Below, piece after piece: positions 6,322-11,295 of a stretch of 11,295 nt of DNA. A program made the translations under genes and the position numbers. The notes below the pieces were generated by a model that did no database searches, was not told the origin of the DNA, and worked only from the letters and a program-made list of their open reading frames with translations. Location: contig JALHDI010000136.1 in assembly GCA_022839045.1 (NCBI GenBank), forward strand, positions 1 through 11,295, in the 5' to 3' direction. This stretch comes from Sporomusaceae bacterium. GTDB lineage: Bacteria; Bacillota_C; Negativicutes; Sporomusales_B; UBA7701. The first letter of the stretch is position 1, and every line of letters begins with the position of its first letter.

Positions 6322-6361
6322 TGGGGCAAACTTCCTGTTTATCTTTCCCGGAAATTTGTGA

Positions 6362-6390
6362 CTTTTATACCGCGGGAGGTATTTATAAAG
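6362..6390. repeat. AT-rich imperfect inverted repeat in the amidase-peptidase gap
   Basis: CTTTTATACC (6362-6371) faces GGTATTTATAAAG (6378-6390) across six GC-rich bases; the arms match apart from three extra bases. It lies about 90 bases upstream of the peptidase start. It may be an operator or part of the peptidase promoter region. No function can be assigned. Confidence 0.35.
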
Positions 6391-6394
6391 TCCA

Positions 6395-6429
6395 TCTGCG
6401 GCGCGCTCGTGAGCGGAGCGGGCCGCAGA
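6395..6429 (-). terminator. Long hairpin, probable terminator after the amidase gene
   Basis: TCTGCGGC (6395-6402) pairs with GCCGCAGA (6422-6429). The stem continues inside as CGCTC / GAGCG after one mismatch, about 13 bp in total. It lies some 40 bases past the amidase stop codon. The minus-strand exit reads TGGACTTTATAAA, so the U-tract is poor and the terminator call is tentative. Confidence 0.5.
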
Positions 6430-6446
6430 CCCGGGGCCACCATAAC

Positions 6447-6469
6447 TTCGGCGGGTAGCGCCTGCCGAA
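6447..6469 (-). terminator. Hairpin immediately after the amidase stop codon
   Basis: TTCGGCGGG (6447-6455) pairs with CCTGCCGAA (6461-6469) with one G-U pair, giving a 9-bp stem and a 5-base loop. It begins one base after the amidase TAG on the minus strand. No T-run follows, so it may protect the mRNA 3' end or act together with the larger hairpin at 6395-6429. Confidence 0.4.
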
Positions 6470-6470
6470 T

Positions 6471-7250
6471 CTATACCTTGAAGAACTTGACGATCCCCTG
6501 GAAGATGCTTTCGGCCGCTTTATACCGGCCGTCAACGCTGGCCAGCAGCAGTTCCTCCTCGGGATTGGAGATGAAGGCTACCTCCACCAGGATAGCCGGC
6601 ATATCGGTGTAGCGGATGACGTAGAAACTGGCGAAGCGGCTGCCGCGGTCGCGCGTGCCCAGTTCGTCGACCAGGCACTTCTGCACGTGGCCCGCCAGGC
6701 GGACCGATTCGGTGTCGCCGTAGTGGAAGGTGGTCGTGCCGGCCGCGGAGGGGCTGGTGAAAGCATCGTTATGGATGCTGACGAAGATATCGGCCGCCGA
6801 TTCGTTGGCGGTATCTACCCGCGCCCCCAGTTCCTCGTCGGCCGACGAATCAGGGTAAGACACATCCTTGTCGCTGTCCCTGGTTATCACCACCGTCGCT
6901 CCGTTCTTTTCCAGCCGGTCGCGGAGCAGGAGGCTGATCGCCAGCGTATTGTCCTTTTCCATGGTGCCGGTGGGACCGACGGCGCCGGGGTCGCTGCCCC
7001 CGTGCCCGGGATCGATGCAGATGGTCTTGCCGAGGAGCCGGGTGCTTTCGATGGACTCGGCCCCCGTCTGCCGGTCAGGGGCGGGCGTCGGCGGACTGGA
7101 GCTCTTCGAATTGATATAGACGACCTCCTTGGCGGCGTCATAGAAAATGCCCCAGCCAAGCATCTTCGACATACTCTTGAGCATCGAGAGGATGTCCTTG
7201 GAAGCCCGTGCCTGGACCGGCATCCGTTGTCCGTCTATGATGATGCGCAT
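6471..7250 (-). CDS. N-acetylmuramoyl-L-alanine amidase (Amidase_3 family)
   Basis: A 259-residue zinc amidase that cleaves the bond between N-acetylmuramic acid and L-alanine in peptidoglycan. The catalytic domain occupies about residues 73-259: CIDPGHGGSDPGA (78-90; zinc ligand H83), E98 in TMEKDNTL, SIHND (158-162; zinc ligand H160) and catalytic E223 in LVEVAFISNP. Residues 1-48 form a small separate module (IIIDGQRMPVQ, then LGWGIFYDAAKEVVYINS) resembling the stalk or copper-amine-oxidase-N-like repeats of Firmicutes surface proteins. A proline/serine-rich linker follows. No signal peptide or membrane segment is visible, so the route to the wall is unclear. ATG 7250 is chosen for its AGGAG nine bases upstream; ATG 7271 would add seven residues. 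CwlD-type spore-cortex amidases are relatives, but that role is not shown here. Confidence 0.9.
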   Translation of the reverse strand: MRIIIDGQRMPVQARASKDILSMLKSMSKMLGWGIFYDAAKEVVYINSKSSSPPTPAPDRQTGAESIESTRLLGKTICIDPGHGGSDPGAVGPTGTMEKDNTLAISLLLRDRLEKNGATVVITRDSDKDVSYPDSSADEELGARVDTANESAADIFVSIHNDAFTSPSAAGTTTFHYGDTESVRLAGHVQKCLVDELGTRDRGSRFASFYVIRYTDMPAILVEVAFISNPEEELLLASVDGRYKAAESIFQGIVKFFKV

Positions 7251-7279
7251 AAATCCACTCTCCTTCCCCATATGCCTCT

Positions 7280-7312
7280 CTTATAGTATGCTGAACGGGG
7301 GCGGGCGGTGAA
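7280..7312 (-). promoter_or_regulatory. Candidate promoter of the amidase gene
   Basis: On the minus strand, CATACTATAAG (7290-7280) lies 30 bases before the amidase start. It contains TACTAT, with TTCACC 18 bases upstream (7312-7307): a weak sigma-A match. CATACTA is also the consensus -10 of forespore sigma-G promoters, but no good sigma-G -35 box is at the right distance, so the class is uncertain. Confidence 0.4.
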
Positions 7313-7373
7313 TTCCCCGGCCGATCGGGCAGGGAGCAGGGATAGGGACGACCGGGGGGGAATAATACTTTCG

Positions 7374-7379
7374 GGTGAT
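7374..7379 (+). promoter_or_regulatory. Atypical ribosome binding site deciding the GTG start of the radical SAM gene
   Basis: GGTGAT ends five bases before GTG 7385. It can pair with AUCACC at the 16S 3' end but has no GGAGG core, the same arrangement as the ligase gene. No better in-frame start exists, because the B12-binding domain begins right at MQVLLATLNAKY. Confidence 0.4.
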
Positions 7380-7384
7380 GCTGT

Positions 7385-9136
7385 GTGCAAGTTTTGCTGG
7401 CGACACTGAACGCCAAATACGTCCACTCCGCGCTGGCGTTATACAGCCTCCGGCGATACTGCCGGCAGGTCTGCCCCGATATCGCCGTCCGGGAATATAC
7501 GGTCAACAACGAATTGCTCGCCATCCTCGGCGACATTTTCCGGGAGAAACCAGACGTGCTTGGGTTGGCCTGTTATATATGGAATATCGATGCTACATTG
7601 ACGCTTGCCGGCCTGGTAAGAAAGGTGCTGCCCGCCACCGTCATCGTTCTCGGCGGACCGGAGGTTTCGTACGACCCGAACAGGGTGATGGAGGCTAATC
7701 CTGCCGTCGATTACATCGTCCAGGGCGAGGGCGAGGCGACGCTGGCCGCGCTGCTTGCCGATCTGGGCGCGGGCCGGCAGCCGGAAGGTGCCCAGGGGCT
7801 GGCGTACCGTCGCGGCGGCGTGATTACGGTAGGCAGCCCGCAAGTGATCGACGACCTGGCATCAATCCCCTTCGCCTATGATGAAGCCGACATGACAGAC
7901 CTGCGGGGCAGGATCGTATATTACGAGTCCTCCCGCGGCTGCCCGTATTCCTGCCAATACTGTCTCTCCAGCGCCACCACCGGCGTCCGCTTTCTGCCCG
8001 TTCCCAGGGTGCTGGACGAACTGCGCTTCTTCATCGCCCACGGTGTGAAACAGGTCAAATTCGTCGACCGTACCTTCAACGCCCGCCGCGAGCATTACCT
8101 GCCGATCATCGAATTCCTCGCCGCCCAGGATACGGCCACCAACTTTCACCTGGAGATCGCCGCCGACCTGCTCGACGACGATGGGCTGGCTTTGCTCAGA
8201 GCCGCGCCGCCGGGACGCTTCCAACTCGAAATCGGCGTTCAGTCCACGAATAACAAGACACTGACGGAAATCAGGCGCCGTAACGACTGGCCGCGGATCG
8301 TGGCTAATGTAAACGCGCTCCGCGCCACCGGCATCCATCTCCACCTCGACCTCATCGCCGGCCTGCCCTACGAAGATTATCGGCGGTTCGGCCAGTCCTT
8401 CAACGACGTGTACGCCCTCAAACCCCATATGTTGCAGCTTGGCTTCCTCAAGCTTCTCAGGGGCTCGGGAATAAGGCGCGCGGCCGCCGACCACGGCTAT
8501 GTCTTCATGGACAAAGCTCCTTACGAGGTACTGGCGAACCAATATATCTCCTACGGAGAAATCCGCAAGCTGAAGATTTTCGAGGAAATGTTCAATCAGC
8601 TATACAACAGCGGCCGCTTTCCTGCCACCCTCGACTGGCTTACCGCCGCCAGCGGCGGCGACGCTTTCGCCCTTTACGAGGCGATTTCCGGCTACTGGGA
8701 AAAGCACGACCTGCATCTGATAGCCCCCGGCGGCAAGAGCCTTGCCCGCCACCTCGACGGTTTCTGCCGGGAAGCCCTCACCGCACAGGCCGCCGTCTGC
8801 CGCCAGTTCCTCAAATTCGACACCCTCGGCAGCGACCGCGACGCCGGGTGGCCGGAGTTCCTCCCCTGGGACGGCACGGAGTGGGAAGAGGCCAAGTCCG
8901 CTTTCTGGCGGGACGAGCCCACCGTCCGCCGCTATCTGCCCGGTTACGCCTTCACAAGCTGGCGCGAGGTGAGAAAAAAACACCATATCGAAGTATTCGA
9001 CCTCGACATCCCCGCCTGGCTCACCGACGGACGGTTCATCGAGCGCCCGACCGCCGTGCTTTTTTCACGCTCCGGAGGCGCACCTTCCTGGCAGACCGTG
9101 GAGCCGAGCGACTTCCTGAAGGGACGTGCGTTCTGA
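7385..9136 (+). CDS. B12-binding domain radical SAM protein (DUF4080 type)
   Basis: A 583-residue three-part protein. Residues 1 to about 130 form a cobalamin-binding-like Rossmann domain, with TLNAKYVHSALALYSLR at the start, VIVLGGPEVSY (86-96) and IVQGEGEATL (111-120). Residues about 175-370 are a radical SAM core with the cluster motif C186-P-Y-S-C190-Q-Y-C193, followed by VKFVDRTFN, LEIGVQS and HLDLIAGLP. The C-terminal 200 residues fit the DUF4080 region found in this subfamily. Such proteins bind a 4Fe-4S cluster, SAM and probably cobalamin; many relatives methylate unactivated carbons, but the substrate here is unknown. No DxHxxG motif is visible in the first domain, as is usual for this group. 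The stop codon overlaps the next radical SAM start (TGATG), so the two are translationally coupled. Confidence 0.88.
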   Translation: MQVLLATLNAKYVHSALALYSLRRYCRQVCPDIAVREYTVNNELLAILGDIFREKPDVLGLACYIWNIDATLTLAGLVRKVLPATVIVLGGPEVSYDPNRVMEANPAVDYIVQGEGEATLAALLADLGAGRQPEGAQGLAYRRGGVITVGSPQVIDDLASIPFAYDEADMTDLRGRIVYYESSRGCPYSCQYCLSSATTGVRFLPVPRVLDELRFFIAHGVKQVKFVDRTFNARREHYLPIIEFLAAQDTATNFHLEIAADLLDDDGLALLRAAPPGRFQLEIGVQSTNNKTLTEIRRRNDWPRIVANVNALRATGIHLHLDLIAGLPYEDYRRFGQSFNDVYALKPHMLQLGFLKLLRGSGIRRAAADHGYVFMDKAPYEVLANQYISYGEIRKLKIFEEMFNQLYNSGRFPATLDWLTAASGGDAFALYEAISGYWEKHDLHLIAPGGKSLARHLDGFCREALTAQAAVCRQFLKFDTLGSDRDAGWPEFLPWDGTEWEEAKSAFWRDEPTVRRYLPGYAFTSWREVRKKHHIEVFDLDIPAWLTDGRFIERPTAVLFSRSGGAPSWQTVEPSDFLKGRAF

Positions 9137-10077
9137 TGCGCTACCGCGTCTATTCCGATTACCTGCGGCAACGGTACGGGGAAAAAGTCTATAAGCTGCC
9201 GGTCAGCCTGCCTGTCACCTGCCCGAACAGGGACGGCACCTGCGGCGTGTCCGGCTGCGCCTTTTGCGGCGAAATCGGCGCCGGCTACGAAAATCTTCCG
9301 GCCGCGATGACCGTCGCCGAACAGCTCACCGCCAACATCGCCCACATCGCCCCCAAATACAAGGCGCAAAAGTTCATCGCCTACTTTCAGAACTTCAGTA
9401 ACACCTATCTGCCGTCCGGCAGACTCGCCGACTACCTCAGCCAGGCTTGCCGGCCCGGTGTGGTAGGCGTGGCGGTGGCCACAAGGCCCGACTGCGTCGG
9501 CGACAGACATCTGGAAGTAATGGCCGCGGTACGTGCCGCCCATAATGTAGACATATTCCTCGAACTCGGCCTCCAGACGGTGAACTTCCACTCCCTGCTC
9601 AGGGTCAACCGCGGGCATACTCTGGCCGAGTTTATCGACGCAGCCCTAAGGGCTAAACGGTACGGGATCGAAACCTGCGCCCACATAATCCTCAATCTGC
9701 CGTGGGACGACGTCACCGATGTGATCGAAAATGCCAAGGTGCTGTCAGCCCTAGGCGTCGAACAGGTTAAACTCCACGCCCTCTATATCGTCAAGGGGAC
9801 GGTCATGGCGGACTGGTACACCAAGGGCGAGGTCACCATCATCAGCAAACAGGAATATGTCGGACGCGTCGTAACCTTCCTCGAATATCTCCATCCCGAC
9901 ATCGTCATCCAGCGCCTCATCGGGCGGGCCCCGGCCAGCCACACCCTCTTTGCCAACTGGCAGTCGGGTTGGTGGACCATCCGCGACGATATCGAACGCC
10001 TCATGGACGAACGCGACACCCGGCAGGGCAGGCTGTGCCGCTACCTTGGCGGGGCGGCGACCGGCAAATTTCTGTAG
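9136..10077 (+). CDS. TIGR01212/YhcC-family radical SAM protein
   Basis: A 313-residue radical SAM enzyme of the YhcC (YtqA) family, related to Elp3. The N-terminal RYGEKVYKLPVSLPVTCPNRDG (15-34) is a family signature. Cysteines C29, C36, C41 and C44 (CPNRDGTC, then GCAFCG) supply the cluster. Later segments KFIAYFQNFSNTY, DIFLELGLQT, CAHIILNLPWD and VKLHALYIVKGT are typical. The length equals that of the family. From memory, the Bacillus member YtqA has been connected with the mnm5s2U wobble modification of tRNA (as MnmL); the methyltransferase partner YtqB/MnmM is not next door here, so this role is only a suggestion. ATG 9136 overlaps the upstream stop by one base. No terminator follows before the antitoxin gene. 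Confidence 0.9.
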   Translation: MRYRVYSDYLRQRYGEKVYKLPVSLPVTCPNRDGTCGVSGCAFCGEIGAGYENLPAAMTVAEQLTANIAHIAPKYKAQKFIAYFQNFSNTYLPSGRLADYLSQACRPGVVGVAVATRPDCVGDRHLEVMAAVRAAHNVDIFLELGLQTVNFHSLLRVNRGHTLAEFIDAALRAKRYGIETCAHIILNLPWDDVTDVIENAKVLSALGVEQVKLHALYIVKGTVMADWYTKGEVTIISKQEYVGRVVTFLEYLHPDIVIQRLIGRAPASHTLFANWQSGWWTIRDDIERLMDERDTRQGRLCRYLGGAATGKFL

Positions 10078-10097
10078 CCCGCAGGCAGCCCATCAGT

Positions 10098-10120
10098 TAT
10101 AATGTAAGTATATACTGTAA
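10098..10120 (+). promoter_or_regulatory. Probable promoter -10 and operator of the antitoxin-toxin pair
   Basis: TATAAT (10098-10103), a perfect -10 box, is followed by the palindrome AGTATATACT (10107-10116). The palindrome is framed by two copies of TGTAA (10103-10107 and 10116-10120). TATACT (10111-10116) is an alternative -10. No clear -35 box stands upstream. A palindrome at the start site 27 bases before the antitoxin fits autorepression by the AbrB-type protein; the binding itself is inferred. Confidence 0.5.
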
Positions 10121-10142
10121 TGACGGTTTGCGGGAGGTCAGC

Positions 10143-10385
10143 GTGGAAGTACGCAAAGTGTTCAAGGCGGGCAACAGCTCGGTCGTATCGTTGCCTTTCG
10201 AAATGCTAAAGGCGCTGGGGCTCGGGGACGGTTCCCACGTGTCGGTGGAGCTTAACCGCGAGAAGCGGGAAATTATCCTCAGACCGGTTGTCGTAAAAAG
10301 CGGCAGCGTCTCGATCGACTTCGTCCGGTTGGTGGACAAGCTCCTCATCGACTACGATTTTGCCCTGAGGAGGCTGAATAAATAA
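10143..10385 (+). CDS. AbrB/MazE-like antitoxin
   Basis: An 80-residue protein. Residues 1 to about 48 form a SpoVT/AbrB/MazE-type swapped-hairpin DNA-binding domain: VRKVFKAGNSSVVSLP (3-18), ALGLGDGSHVSV (24-35) and REIILRP (42-48). The C-terminal helix (FVRLVDKLLIDYDFALRRLNK) would be the part that contacts and neutralises the partner, as in AbrB- and Phd-type antitoxins. GTG 10143 is chosen because GGGAGGT lies four bases before it and the domain begins there; the open frame continues upstream only as a shadow of the radical SAM gene. TAA overlaps the ATG of the next gene by one base, the usual layout of such pairs. It probably represses its own promoter through the palindrome at 10107-10116. 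Confidence 0.82.
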   Translation: MEVRKVFKAGNSSVVSLPFEMLKALGLGDGSHVSVELNREKREIILRPVVVKSGSVSIDFVRLVDKLLIDYDFALRRLNK

Positions 10386-10768
10386 TGCGCTACCTCAGCC
10401 TGGAAGAGGTCATCTACATCTACTCGGAAATCGTCCGGCGGACCGGCGCCCAGCCGGGAATAAACGACGACAGCCTGCTCGACAGCATCCTGGCCAAGCC
10501 GCTGGTTGCCTTCGAAGGCGAAGAGCTCTACCCCGACGTTTTCACCAAAGTAGCGGTCCTCATGTATGCCATGATCAACTCCAGGCCTTTCGCCTCAGCC
10601 AACAAACCGACCGCGCTGATGTGTTCTCTTCTCCTCTTGCGCGTAAACGGCTATAATATAATATCTACCCAGGACAGCCTCGTGGAGTTGGCCGAAGGAA
10701 CCGAGACCGGCAAGTACAAGGTCGACCACCTCGTCAATTGGTTCAAGAAAAATGCCGTCCCCGCATAA
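10385..10768 (+). CDS. Doc/Fic-family (death-on-curing type) protein with degenerate active site
   Basis: A 127-residue protein of the Doc family, the toxin partner in Phd-Doc and AbrB-Doc modules. Doc toxins phosphorylate elongation factor Tu and stop translation. The fold signatures are present: NDDSLLDSILAKP (28-39), FTKVAVLMYAMINS (53-66) and LMCSLLLLRVNGY (78-90). The active-site motif, normally H-P-F-x-D-x-N-K-R-T, reads R67-P-F-A-S71-A-N73-K74-P75-T. The catalytic histidine, the acidic residue and the arginine are replaced, while N-K is kept. The protein is therefore unlikely to be a normal Doc kinase; it could be inactive, a co-repressor, or altered in chemistry. AGGAGG lies 11 bases upstream within the antitoxin gene. 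A weak AT-rich hairpin with T6 follows. Confidence 0.85.
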   Translation: MRYLSLEEVIYIYSEIVRRTGAQPGINDDSLLDSILAKPLVAFEGEELYPDVFTKVAVLMYAMINSRPFASANKPTALMCSLLLLRVNGYNIISTQDSLVELAEGTETGKYKVDHLVNWFKKNAVPA

Positions 10769-10772
10769 TAAT

Positions 10773-10799
10773 CAGAAATAACTTTCTCTTCTGCGTTTT
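10773..10799 (+). terminator. Weak terminator-like hairpin after the Doc-like gene
   Basis: CAGAA (10773-10777) and TTCTG (10789-10793) can pair; alternatively AGAAA-TAAC-TTTCT forms a tighter hairpin (10774-10787). Six T follow at 10795-10800. The stems are short and AT-rich, so termination would be inefficient. Confidence 0.35.
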
Positions 10800-10809
10800 T
10801 TACAACCTA

Positions 10810-10838
10810 TTTACAATTTGCCCGGCCATTGTTAATAT
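10810..10838 (+). promoter_or_regulatory. Sigma-A-type promoter of the 54-residue gene
   Basis: TTTACA (10810-10815), a 17-base spacer and TAATAT (10833-10838) stand about 25 bases before a consensus AAGGAGGT ribosome site (10855-10862) and 31 bases before the ATG. The short leader and good spacing support an independent transcription unit. Confidence 0.6.
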
Positions 10839-10869
10839 CTACAGAGACTAATGCAAGGAGGTATTGACG

Positions 10870-11034
10870 ATGGCCAAACTGGAACTCTTCAAACGCATCC
10901 AGAAGCTCGCTACCATCGTTCACGGTGGTGTTGAATCTTATGACCTGTCCGAAGAATGCGTCATGGAACTGCGCCGTACGCTGGATGCCCTGACCGAAGA
11001 ATACATCGCCCGCTACTGCGAGACATCGTATTAA
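10870..11034 (+). CDS. Small 54-residue protein of unknown function
   Basis: An ATG frame of 54 codons, with AAGGAGGT seven bases upstream and a good promoter, so it is very probably real. The protein begins MAKLELFKRIQKLATIV, continues HGGVESYDLSEECVMELR and ends EEYIARYCETSY. It has two predicted amphipathic helices separated by a short turn at YDLSEE, is acidic overall, and has no signal or membrane segment. I do not recognise a family with certainty. The pattern DLS..EV..L...LD.L...Y resembles the two-helix Spo0E-like phosphatases of sporulation, but the SQELD signature is replaced by RRTLD; this is only a hint. It is not coupled to its neighbours, being separated from the Doc-like gene by 101 bases. 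Confidence 0.75.
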   Translation: MAKLELFKRIQKLATIVHGGVESYDLSEECVMELRRTLDALTEEYIARYCETSY

Positions 11035-11049
11035 TATACGGTGTCTCGC

Positions 11050-11078
11050 TTGACATTGCCCGGCCGGTGTGCTATCAT
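11050..11078 (+). promoter_or_regulatory. Strong sigma-A promoter upstream of a candidate small RNA
   Basis: TTGACA (11050-11055), a 17-base spacer and TATCAT (11073-11078): a perfect -35 and a five-of-six -10. Initiation is expected near 11085. The nearest downstream feature is an intrinsic terminator, not a reading frame. Confidence 0.75.
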
Positions 11079-11084
11079 AATCTT

Positions 11085-11138
11085 TGTCACGGTAAGAGGC
11101 GACTAAGTTCGCTCGTGAGGAAACTCAGAGCGTTTTTT
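11085..11138 (+). ncRNA. Candidate short untranslated RNA or attenuator between promoter and terminator
   Basis: From the expected start near 11085 to the end of the T-run is about 55 bases, with no ribosome site and no convincing reading frame. The 3' end is the terminator at 11110-11138. A competing hairpin GCGA / TCGC (11099-11102 with 11109-11112) shares bases with the terminator's left arm, which is an attenuator-like arrangement. No known RNA family was recognised. It could be a small RNA or a terminated leader of a gene beyond the window. Confidence 0.45.
11110..11138 (+). terminator. Intrinsic terminator with GAAA tetraloop
   Basis: The stem CGCTC-g-TGAG closes on the tetraloop GAAA and returns as CTCA-GAGCG (9 bp with one bulged G). 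Six T follow at 11133-11138. This is a strong rho-independent terminator for plus-strand transcription. Confidence 0.88.
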
Positions 11139-11176
11139 ATTGCCCCTCTGTGGCGGACAAATCCAAAAAATACATA

Positions 11177-11205
11177 TTGACATGACTTGTGAGTTATGTT
11201 AATAT
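11177..11205 (+). promoter_or_regulatory. Strong sigma-A promoter near the right edge
   Basis: TTGACA (11177-11182), a 17-base spacer and TAATAT (11200-11205), embedded in an AT-rich stretch, with initiation expected near 11212. The transcribed sequence switches abruptly to GC-rich hairpins. Confidence 0.75.
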
Positions 11206-11210
11206 AACAA

Positions 11211-11295
11211 AGTCGCCGCAAGCGAGGCTGGCTGAAAAGGCCAGGCGAGGCAAACGGCGGCAGAGTTACCAAAAAGAGGTTGTTGACAGAACCGA
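11211..11295 (+). ncRNA. Start of a structured RNA or regulatory leader, cut by the window edge
   Basis: The 85 bases after the promoter contain no start codon with a ribosome site. They do contain ordered secondary structure. CGCCG (11214-11218) can pair with CGGCG (11255-11259) around an inner hairpin CTGGCT-GAAA-AGGCCAG (11228-11244, one bulge, GAAA tetraloop). The inner hairpin is flanked by two direct copies of GCGAGGC (11222-11228 and 11245-11251). I compared it from memory with RNase P, tmRNA, SRP RNA, 6S and common riboswitch cores and did not find a match. It may be a leader of the next gene or a stand-alone RNA. Confidence 0.4.

Noticed and set aside
7311..7363. AATTCCCCGG...CCGGGGGGGAAT inverted repeat and a run of seven G before the B12 radical SAM gene
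   Set aside because: The arms do not match in length and the loop is over 30 bases. The G-run could slip, but it lies outside the coding region and no promoter spacing depends on it visibly.
8848..9135. 96-codon upstream extension of the YhcC-type gene
   Set aside because: It lies within the preceding radical SAM gene in another frame; family homology begins at MRYRVYSDYL and the TGATG overlap is a typical coupled start.
10956..11180. 74-codon plus-strand frame across the small gene and promoter region
   Set aside because: It overlaps the well-supported 54-residue gene in another frame, runs through a consensus promoter and a terminator, and has no ribosome site.
11283..11288. Third TTGACA at the very end of the window
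   Set aside because: The -10 position lies beyond the window, so it cannot be evaluated.
11211..11295. RNase P RNA at the right edge (AGTCGCCGC resembles the 5' part of the E. coli molecule)
   Set aside because: The universally conserved GAGGAAAGUCC segment expected shortly afterwards is absent from the visible sequence.

Overview
The window looks like chromosomal DNA of a GC-rich, probably endospore-forming member of the Firmicutes, most likely of the Negativicutes (Sporomusa-like) type. This is inferred from strong AGGAGG-type ribosome binding sites, sigma-A-type TTGACA/TATAAT promoters, an ATP-type PEP carboxykinase tail, a Bacillus-like Ku/LigD set, an oligoendopeptidase F, and a B12-binding radical SAM protein. 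No marker gene fixes the taxon. No transposase, integrase, CRISPR array, tRNA or rRNA was seen.

Layout. Left edge (2-112, +): the last codons of pckA, ending in a strong hairpin shared with the convergent operon. 175-2897 (-): a compact non-homologous end-joining operon, read as ATP-dependent DNA ligase, then Ku, then primase-polymerase. Here LigD is split into two separate proteins flanking Ku, and no phosphoesterase domain is present. 3015-3746 (-): a glycerophosphodiester phosphodiesterase. 3937-4268 (-): a small double zinc-ribbon gene broken by a perfect 47-bp tandem duplication, with its own promoter and terminator. 4398-6272 (-): an M3-family oligoendopeptidase F carrying an apparent signal peptide. 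6471-7250 (-): an N-acetylmuramoyl-L-alanine amidase (Amidase_3) with no signal peptide.

From about 7300 the genes point rightwards. 7385-10077 (+): two radical SAM genes overlapping by one base, a B12-binding/DUF4080 protein and a YhcC/TIGR01212-type protein. 10143-10768 (+): an AbrB/MazE-like antitoxin and a Doc/Fic-like partner, also overlapping by one base; the Fic catalytic motif of the partner is degenerate. 10870-11034 (+): a 54-residue protein with its own promoter. 11035-11295: no protein gene, but two consensus promoters. The first drives a candidate RNA of about 55 nt ending in an excellent terminator. The second starts a GC-rich, hairpin-forming RNA or leader that runs off the window.

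How they work together. Ligase, Ku and polymerase form one repair pathway (two-ended break joining, in spore formers often linked to spore survival). The AbrB/Doc pair is a toxin-antitoxin-like module. The two radical SAM genes are translationally coupled and may share a pathway that the sequence does not reveal. The remaining genes look like independent transcription units. The least explained parts are the zinc-ribbon duplication, the degenerate Doc, the 54-residue gene and the RNA-like right end.
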